DNA from: Laguncularia racemosa | Taxonomy: Eukaryota; Streptophyta; Magnoliopsida; Myrtales; Combretaceae | Direction: 5' to 3' | NCBI GenBank assembly: GCA_037954665.1 | Contig: JBBMOL010000226.1 | Coordinates: 1 to 64,000, forward strand | DNA length: 64,000 nucleotides | Shown here: positions 56,670 to 64,000 of the stretch, in pieces | Position numbering within the stretch: position 1 is the stretch's first letter | How the letters are laid out: every line of letters begins with the position of its first letter | Translations under genes and position numbers: made by a program | Notes under the pieces: model-generated | Told to the model about the DNA's origin: nothing | Database searches by the model: none | What the model saw: only the letters and a program-made list of their open reading frames with translations

Positions 56670-57769
56670 GCTTGTAGATGTGATTTATTGAAGTATAATC
56701 TCACAATTTGTAGCACACTCCCTTTATAACACCACGTCACAATAACACATTTAGATAACAACACACATACACACTTATACACCTAAGATGCAACAAGTCA
56801 CCCAAAATAATAAATGCTTCTAGACACCTCAAGTATAATCAAATAAATGAAGCACAAATAAACACCTCCAAGTAGTTAAGATATTAAATTCAACTAAGCA
56901 AGTGTTGAAGCAATGAGTCTCATTAACCTTCACACTTAAATGCTTGTTTTTGAATTCAAACTTCACTACTCAACTTCCTTTTCTTGGTCATGGTTTCACA
57001 CTTACACTTAGTGCTAATGTGTAGCGCCTTACACCACATACAATCCTTCAAAACCACATTGCCACACACACTACCACACATAAGGTGCAACCACTACAAT
57101 CACCACTACACACACCACAATCTACACTACCACTTACACTATATACACACACAGTGAAACCCTTTAATCAACAACACAACACTTCAAAATATAACACTTC
57201 CTTGCCACAACACTTCACGTTGCAACACCCCTTCACAACACAACTCCAATTCGCCACTCACAACAACACAATTCACACCGCCACTCACAACAAAGGTAGT
57301 AAGCACAATTTAAATAACTCCACTAAATGTAACCTTTCCACAAATGGTAACAAGCAATTTCAAATTCAAATAACCATTCAATCAACTAATACACAATAAC
57401 TTCTTCAACTTAAAGATGGTGTTTGAATTTTAAATAGTTTCCTTTTCTTCACACAATTTCAAATCTGGAATTTACAAACAACAATACTCAATTTCCGAAA
57501 TCACCAACACACCATTCACTCTTCTTTATTTCAAATGATCAATTCCCTCAAATGATTCAATGATCACTTCCCCTAAATCAATCACGGTTAACTCAAGAAA
57601 ACAAGGAAATTACAAATGCTCCACATCTACAATAACAAGCAACAATTACAACTCTTCAACAACACAATCAAATAACTAATTTCCACTTTGCAATTTCGGA
57701 TAAAGATGCTAACTCAAGAACCCTAAAATTTCTGAAATCATAACTTCACAATCCCTTCTCACAACTAAA
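56670..57769 (-). other. M1 5' leader
   Basis: Non-coding, CACAC/CAACAA-rich. The PBS relic TCTCTGATGCCA is at 57770-57781. The Thr/His-rich ORF 57085-57399 is antisense and compositional. Confidence 0.6.
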
Positions 57770-57788
57770 TCTCTGATGCCAAAAAAGA

Positions 57789-58612
57789 TGATGTGCCTTA
57801 AAAACTAATCCAAATGTATAAGCATACAAAAACTAATTGAGAACCAATTAACAATTCTTAAAAGGGGCATAAAGAACAATTGCCAAATGATGATCATGCA
57901 AATAAAAAATGAGAATCACAATTCACAATTGCAATGTCTAAATTCAATTTCACTAAACACAATCTAAAGGATATGAAATCAAATCGAATCAAACCCTAAA
58001 AATTGTGTGAATGATAAACAAAAAGGATAAACTAATTCCTCACCAGATATGACTCATTAGTTAGGAATTAGGATGGATTTGACGTTGTTGATATTATGCA
58101 CAATAAGGATCAAATCCCACTCACCACACTTCACTCAAGAAAAGATAAGAGTTCGTGAAAAAGGAGGTGTTCCTTACATTTTCCAAATCTGAAAAAAAAT
58201 ATGGTTCAAAAAGCTCCTACAAACCCTACTTTAGCAAGTATTTATACTTGCTTCAATTAGGGTTAAAATGTCCAAATATTTATGTCTATGCCACTAATGT
58301 GGTCGGTCCTAATTCAACAAATAAAAGAAAATAAAAACGTCCTAAAAAAATAACAAATACAAAGATAGTCTTCAAAGAGCCAATTCTTCAAGTAACTTGT
58401 GATCATAGTGGGCCATTAGGTGTGAGTCCGATGATGTTCCTAATTTATTCAATAGTATAGGCCATGTGGCATCCTATAAAGATTGATCACTATACATGCT
58501 ATATTATAACTCAAACATTATTAGATAAAGAAAATGGATACATGTGAGTGGTTTGGACCATCATCCAAATCAGGTTTCCTAACTATTGGGATTGCTAGGT
58601 AGATTCCCATCA
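57789..58612 (-). repeat. M1 5' LTR
   Basis: 824 bp, TGATGTGCCTTAAAAACTAA...GATTCCCATCA. TATA dyad at about 58229-58248. Similar to 31537-32387 with small indels. Confidence 0.9.
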
Positions 58613-59784
58613 CAAAGTTGCATTTTATTCATTCACTTCCTGCTTTACGAAGAAACAAGGAAATCTTTAGCTTAAAGACTGCTTTGAGTAATGCTATAGA
58701 AGAAATCTATGAGCTACGTAACTAAGCCCATGTTCTTAATGATTTTCACAGCAAGTGGTAAGATGATGTCTTGATCAGTTACATATCTAAGACCCATTTA
58801 GAAATAGACATGTTGCAAGTTCCATACCAATAAACTAACCTAGAGTCAGAGCTTTGTTAAGAATAGAGCATCACTTGTTTGACAATCAATTTAATTCAAG
58901 ATTTCAAGTTGGAGAGCTAAAATTTTCATTAGACATAAGCATATACCTTTCATCAAATTAATAAGAAGTGAGCTATTGGCATTTATGGTGGACTGAAGCA
59001 TTGGCCTAAAAACTAGGCTAAGATAGACTACCACCAAATCAAGAGCATTTCCTTTACCAAATTCCATTGCCTAAGTTTCAACTTCAATCTTGGATAGAAG
59101 ATACCAAAGCTAATTCATACATATGCTAGTCAATCTCTATTTATGACATAGCATCTCAAAAAGAGGAAACATAGAAAATAAATGCTAACAGTGATTGTGT
59201 TGGGGATATTATAACAAGGACTTGTTATAAGGAAGCTCAATTTAGTTACCTTTTCTTCCTTTAAAAACTCTATCAGACTAACAAATATGAACCTTCACTC
59301 GATCTGCTGGCCATTTTGGAATAAAAATAACAACTATGCTTGAGACTATGATAATGCATTTGATCTTTGCTTCAACACATGCTTGAAGTACATTTAGAGT
59401 GCCCTTTACAGCTAGCTCAATTACTTCTACTTGCAAAAATCTCATCCCAATAGTACAACTTTTAAGATTTGCATATCGGAGTAGAAACAAAATGAAGTCT
59501 AGATTAAATGGATTAACTTTGAATTGGCTATAACATTATAAGGATAATGAAAATTTTCTTACCTTCAGATTTTCGAGATGAGTTGACGTATGGGGAAGGG
59601 GACTTGTAACATGGAACACACTAACATAACCTTTAGTTGCTAAATAAAGAGAGTTGTAGTCTAGCAAATCTGCCTTGAAAAGCTTAAGGTTCTTAGTTTC
59701 TTTTTCATATCTATACAAATGAGCATTCTTCTTCTTGTCTCTTAGAAAACCAATTAGAATTACAGAAGAAAAAACTTTAGCCAT
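58613..59784 (-). pseudogene. CCR-like pseudogene 2, first exons
   Basis: Exon from 59784 (SVILIGFLRDKKKNAHLYRY, LFKADLLDYNSLYLATKGYV, SVFHVTSPLPHTSTHLENLK) with donor GAAG/GTAAGA at about 59570. Second exon 59447-59260 (VIELAVKGTLNVLQACVEAK, VIFIPKWPADRVKVHIC). Third exon about 59140-58960 (AMEFGKGNALDLVVVYLSLV, FRPMLQSTINANSSLLINLM). The next exon begins near 58640 and is cut by M1 at 58613. It is longer than pseudogene 1, which stops in the third exon. The N-terminal Rossmann motif would lie upstream, where F2 inserted, and is not visible in 63548-64000 either. Confidence 0.8.
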
Positions 59785-59809
59785 TAAATTGATGATCCTT
59801 ATTAGCGGT

Positions 59810-60682
59810 TGATAGGACTTAAATTCCTATAGGACCTATCACCAGGGCAAGAGTCAAGGGATTATAAAATTTGGTGATGAGGGTCCTCTTTGAACAATCA
59901 AACCTCGAGAATATTTGTTTAGTATCTTCTTTTCTATTACATATTTGTTGTGCATTCTAGCAGGTACATTTGTTAGTTTTTACAAGATGATGGATAAATT
60001 CGCTAAAGCTCAGTTAGTAGGTTATTCGTAGACCTACATAAATCAAATAAGAACTAGACCACAATGTTTTATATTGAAGTGAAGAACCAACCATTTGAAG
60101 TCTTATTTGTACTTGTATTTTTATGTTTTATAACCGGTCATTAGGAGTAGCTTATTTGTAATTTTTTTATTGTTTTAACCCTAATTGTAGCAAGTATAAA
60201 TACTTGCTAAGTAGGGTTTAAAGAGAGCTTTTTGAACAATTGAAAAACATACACCTTTTTGTTGTGAGCAAGGGTCCTTGCATGCAAAAATTCTCTTACC
60301 AATTTCACAAGTAAAATTGTGGCAAGATTAGCTCGAGAAGATTGTGAGTAATATCAATCTTTCTCTAGTTATTTCAAATTGTATTCTAGTGCGTCATATC
60401 TAGGTCTAATTTGTTTGTGCTACTTGTTCTTCTTCACGTGAATTAGGGTTCATCAATTTCATATTTAAATCAAGTCAATTTGAGTGGAATTCTAATTCAT
60501 TTATATTGTTATCCATTGCTTCTTATACAATTGCATTGTTCATCAACACCGTTTAGTATCATTACCATTTGGTTCCATGTGAATTAAGGATCAAAGGAGT
60601 GTTGATGATCATGCATTTGTTTTGAAGTGAATGCAATTGGAATTGTAAGGCACATCATAATTTTTGGCATCAGAGCATACCA
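59810..60682 (+). repeat. F2 5' LTR
   Basis: 873 bp. TGATAGG...CCTATCA at the 5' tip, TATA dyad with TATAAATA at 60195-60202, GTGAGT at 60344-60349, inner end CACATCA (60651-60657), inner PBS copy TGGCATCAGAGC (60665-60676), outer end GAGCATACCA. Confidence 0.92.
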
Positions 60683-60689
60683 TACTTTT

Positions 60690-60701
60690 TGGTATCAAAG
60701 A
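60690..60701 (+). other. F2 primer-binding site
   Basis: TGGTATCAAAGA, 7 bp after the LTR end; near-match to the initiator tRNA-Met complement. Confidence 0.75.
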
Positions 60702-61708
60702 AAAGGTTTTGGAGAAGGGATTTGTGTGAATTTCAATTAGGAAATTAAGGTTATTGAATTTTCATTTCTTAATTGAAGTTGTTTGAAGTGGAATTGAAGT
60801 AGTTACTTATGATTGTATTATGATATACCTTATTGCATAATTGGAAGTGGAAATTTCAAAATTAATCTTTGTAATCTTCATCTTATCGTGAGAAAATAGG
60901 GAAGAAAAGGAAGTGCATTTTCTTGTGTGATGTTTTTGGAATTAAAAGTGCATTGTTTGTGGAAGAAGGGAAGTGCATTTTCTTGTGTGTTGTTATCGGA
61001 ATTAGAAGTGTAATTTACATTTCTACATTTACCCTTCTTATGTGGAGGATTTAGAAACTATTTGAAATTCAAAAGCAATCATTAAGTTAAAGGAGTTATT
61101 ATGTATTGTTAATTTTAATATACTTTGACTATTTATTGTTTCTTACCATTTATGGAGAAGCTTCATTAAGTGTTGCAATTGTGGTGTTGTTACCATGATT
61201 GGAAGTAAAGTGTAAAGTGTGTGTATGCTGCATCGTGAGTGAAGAGTGTGTGTGTGTGTGGCATAGTGAGTGTGTTGTGGTAAAAGGTTGTTGTAACATG
61301 GTGCAGTGAGTGTGTTGTGGTGAAAGGTTGCTGCACCGTGGTTATATGTGTGTGTATGTGCCGTGGTGAAGTGTGTGTGGCTTAGAAGAGTGTGTGTAGT
61401 GGTTAAGTTTTGAATTTCAAAAGCAAACATTAAGTGTGGAAGTTATTATGTATTGATTCTTTAAACACATTTTGCTTAGTTGGAATCATTAACTTAACAT
61501 TTGGAGAAGTGTTTATTATTGCTTCTACTTATATTGTTTCCGTGATTGTAAGAGTGTTGTAGGTGTGTGAAGCTTAAGTGGAGTGCATTTTGTGTCTTAA
61601 AGTGATTGAGGACATGGAGTAATGATTGTTGTTGTTGGCATGAAAGGGTGATTGTGAGATATACTACACTTGCCTTGAATTGTCTTTATACAACTCAATT
61701 CAACAACC
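60702..61708 (+). other. F2 5' leader
   Basis: Non-coding, with GTGTGTG-rich and TGTTGTGGT repeats (61190-61400). The minus-strand Thr/His-rich ORF 61143-61430 follows from that composition. Confidence 0.6.
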
Positions 61709-62230
61709 ATGTCTAACATTATTGTAAATGGGGCATTAGTAAATGAGGCCAATAGTTAGGATGGAGGTGATTTGTATTTATCTATTAATGTATTGCACCA
61801 AACTTTGACTTCATTTCCTACTGATGATGATGAGCAGAGGGAAAATTTATTCCACAACTCTTGTAGAGTATAAGGTAACCTATGTGCTATTATTATTTAT
61901 GGCAGTAGTTGTACTAATGTAGTGACTGCATCATTAGTGTCGAAATTGAAACTTGCAACTACCCGACATCCACACCTTTATAAATTGCATTGGCTAAGTG
62001 AGTAGGGTACTCTCCAAGTTACCTAGAGGGTTATGGTACCTTTCAGTATAGGGGATAAATATCATGATGAGATTGTATGTGATATCCTTTCCATGTATGC
62101 ATCCCATATATTGCTTAGCAGGCCTTGGTTGTATGATAGGAGGGTTTTGCATGATGGTTATAGAAATACTTATATGTTCCAATAGGAGGGTAAACGTATA
62201 ATGTTGAACCCAATGTCACCATCAGAGGTC
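61709..62230 (+). pseudogene. F2 gag start fused to protease, decayed
   Basis: ATG 61709 begins MSNIIVNGALVNEANS, stop, DGG (gag start), then DLYLSINVLHQTLTSFPTDD and the protease: NLFHNSCRV, CAIIIYGSSCTNVVTASLVS (catalytic Asp replaced by Tyr), KLKLATTRHPHLYKLHWLS, KYHDEIVCDILSMYASHILL and DRRVLHDGYRNTYMF. Stops occur near 61871, 62002 and 62184. The gag core is absent, as in A1 and M2, but the junction lies about 17 codons further into gag. Confidence 0.75.
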
Positions 62231-62390
62231 CAAGAGGTTTAAAAGCAGATTAGTAAACCTTTAGAGGACTAAGAGGTTTAGAGGCAGATAAATAAACTTT
62301 TAAAGGTCTAACAAATTCAGAGACGGATGAGTAATCCTTCAGAGGACCAAGAGGTTTAGAGACATATAAGTAAAACTGGAAAGAAGAAGA
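62215..62390 (+). repeat. Tandem PSE-type coding repeat in F2
   Basis: Three to four units of about 42-48 bp built on CTTCAGAGGACCAAGAGGTT TAGAGACAG; with stops repaired they would read like the PSED...Q repeats after protease in M3 and A1. Copy number differs between elements. Confidence 0.7.
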
Positions 62391-62668
62391 CTATATTAGG
62401 GGAACGATTTGAGTTAGGGAAGGCCATAGCGGATGATAGACCATTATATTCATTGCAGATGAGGTATATCCTAAAGAGGGAGGGGCAAGAACATCTACCC
62501 CCTCTAGTATCAGAGGTATTAGATGACTATAGTGATCTTTTAATAGATAAATTCCCTGGATCATACAAAGTCTCTACTACATTTAACGTTACAAAGTTAT
62601 CACTCTATTTACCTGATGATGTTCATGAAGACCTATTAGGTTTGGGGGCAAATCTCCCTAAGGCCTAA
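62391..62668 (+). pseudogene. F2 Pol C-terminal tail
   Basis: The 71-codon ORF at 62453 reads MRYILKREGQEHLPPLVSEV, DDYSDLLIDKFPGSYKVSTT and FNVTKLSLYLPDDVHEDLLG. FNV.KLS.Y.PDD resembles the end of some Ty3/gypsy integrases (FNVADLSPY.GDD). Sequence reads into the LTR as RNQIPTRPITKARAKGLQNL and a hydrophobic SSFLLHICCAF before a stop. It supports descent from a full-length Pol parent. Confidence 0.65.
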
Positions 62669-62673
62669 GGTGA

Positions 62674-63547
62674 TGATAGGAATCAAATTCCTACAAGACC
62701 TATCACTAAGGCAAGAGCCAAGGGATTACAAAATTTAGCGATGAGGGTTTTCTTTAAACAATTAAACCCTAAGAATATTTGTTTAGTATCTTCTTTTCTA
62801 TTACATATTTGTTGTGCATTCTAGTAGGCACATTTGTTGGTTTTTATAAGACGGTAAATAAATTCGCTAAAGTTCATTTTGCGGGTTATTCATGGACCTA
62901 AATAAATCAAATAAGAACCTGTCTACAATATGTTATATTAAAGTGAAGAACCTACCATTTTAAGACTTATTTTTACTTGTATTTTTATGTTTTAGAACTG
63001 GTCATTTGGAGTGGCTTATTTGTAATTTTTTTTGTTTTTTTTACCGTAATTGTAGTAAGGATAAATGCTTGCTAAGTAGGGTTTAGAGAGAGCTTTTTTA
63101 ACACTTGAAAAACATATACGTTTTTGTCGTGAGGAAGGGTCCTTGCATGCAAAAATTCTCTTACCAATTTCACAAGTAAAATTGTGGCAAGATTAGCTTG
63201 AGAAGATTGTGAGTAATATCATTCTTTCTCTAGTTCTTTCAAATTGTATTCTAGTGCGTCATATCTAAGTCCAATTTGTTTGTGCTACTTGTTCTTCTTC
63301 ACGTGAATTAGGGTTCATCAATTTCATATTTGAATCAAGTTAATTTGAGTGGAATTCTAATTCATTTATATTGTTATCCATTGCTTCTTATACAATTGCA
63401 TTGTTCCTCAACACCGTTTAGTATCATTACCATTTGGTTCCATGTGAATTAGGGATCAAAGGATTGTTGATGATCATGCATTTGTTTTGAAGTGTATGCA
63501 ATTGGAATTGTAAGGCACATCATAATTTTTGGTATCAGAGCACATCA
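62674..63547 (+). repeat. F2 3' LTR
   Basis: 874 bp, TGATAGGAATCAAATTCC...GAGCACATCA. Inner end at 63522, perfect inner PBS copy TGGTATCAGAGC at 63530-63541, outer end at 63547. Confidence 0.93.
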
Positions 63548-63552
63548 ACAGT

Positions 63553-64000
63553 ATCAAGGGGCAATTGTGTTACATGAAATCCTATTATATTTTTCAATAT
63601 ATATAGAGTAGGAATTTTACTTGACAATTATAATCTCGATGGTATTGCAACCAATACTTTCTTTGCAAACACACATAAAGAAAGGAGTTCATGCTCTTGC
63701 AACGACAAGGACTCTTCCATTCATACTTCTAACAAACTTCTCACAATGATTAGAAATCACTGGACATATAGAGAAAAATTATAATAAAAGGCTCCAAGTA
63801 AACTTGGACAAATTTCTGCAATGTAGGATTTTGATGTTTTGATTTTTCATTGTGGGGCTGAAGATTGTAAAAGTGAAACTTATTATAGCAGCTATCAAAT
63901 ATTACCTTAAGGATGCCATTTCTACAATTTCAGGTCCTAAAATGTGCAATAAAAAAGCCCTAACCTAAACTTTGGGAAAATAACATGAGGGGAGAATGCA
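63553..64000 (-). other. Upstream part of CCR-like pseudogene 2, to window end
   Basis: Reverse complement of about 16041-16490 upstream of CCR pseudogene 1, with scattered differences (CTCATGTTATTTTCCCAAAG shared). The duplication continues past the window edge. No coding exon recognised. Confidence 0.75.

Larger units (their letters stand above)
31537..58612 (-). mobile_element. M1: family-A element in CCR pseudogene 2, carrying the 27-kb nest
   Basis: LTRs 31537-32387 and 57789-58612. Flanks CAAGG (31532-31536) and CAAAG (58613-58617) are a 4/5 duplication. Own length without insertions is about 4.7 kb: gag (56669-55705 and 37534 to about 37340), protease (37257-36900 and 32682-32507), a short Pol tail and no RT or integrase core. 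A1 sits in its protease and M2 in its gag. CCR coding homology resumes on both sides, which confirms the insertion site. Confidence 0.88.
59810..63547 (+). mobile_element. F2: diverged non-autonomous family-A element in CCR pseudogene 2
   Basis: 3738 bp, LTRs 59810-60682 and 62674-63547. Flanks GCGGT (59805-59809) and ACAGT (63548-63552) each differ by one transition from GCAGT, the sequence at the matching point of CCR copy 1. Internal: PBS, leader, decayed protease, tandem PSE-type repeats, Pol tail. No RT or integrase core. Confidence 0.9.

Noticed and set aside
57085..57399. Thr/His-rich ORFs (also 39989-40315, 61143-61430)
   Set aside because: Antisense reading of CACAC/GTGTG-rich leaders; composition only.

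Overview
The window is AT-rich flowering-plant nuclear DNA made almost entirely of transposable elements. The species cannot be named from what is visible. Evidence for a plant: LTR retrotransposons of plant lineages (Tat/Ogre-, Del/Tekay- and Athila-type Ty3/gypsy, one copia-type LTR), two hAT DNA transposons, CACTA-type termini, and two spliced but decayed copies of a cinnamoyl-CoA-reductase-like (CCR) gene. I see no intact host gene, RNA gene or CRISPR array.

Layout. 1-5255: 3' end of a Tat/Ogre-type element (integrase end, a 132-bp tandem-repeat 3' UTR, PPT, 3' LTR), inserted in an LTR of the dominant family (5256-5737). 6320-7593: copia-type LTR and PBS, with hAT copy A inserted behind it (7635 to about 14640) and element M3 inside the hAT (8280-12476). 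15000-15660: CACTA-like termini. 16041-17313: CCR pseudogene 1 (+). 18661-24480: eroded Del/Tekay element (-) holding two solo LTRs. 24874-29493: Athila-type LTR-internal-LTR-internal arrangement. 29494-30502: a solo LTR. 31152-64000: CCR pseudogene 2 (-), split by a 27-kb nest and by element F2 (59810-63547).

The dominant component is one Ty3/gypsy family, called family A here, with 19 LTR copies or pieces. Seven copies have two LTRs: M3 (-), M1 (-), A1 (+), M2 (-), F1 (+), M4 (-) and F2 (+). Five have clear or decayed 5-bp target duplications that fix the order of insertion: CCR pseudogene 2 received M1; M1 received A1 (in protease) and M2 (in gag); F1 landed in the 5' LTR of M2; M4 in the 5' LTR of F1; hAT copy B in the 5' leader of F1.

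None of the family-A elements codes for reverse transcriptase, RNase H or an integrase core. Each keeps some of gag, protease, an acidic PSE-repeat spacer and the last residues of a Pol polyprotein, which read into the 3' LTR. They look like several non-autonomous deletion derivatives of one autonomous parent that is not in this window. Their LTRs share a TATA box set in a perfect dyad, a splice-donor-like site and, in several subfamilies, extra copies of the LTR-end/primer-binding-site junction stacked inside the LTR.
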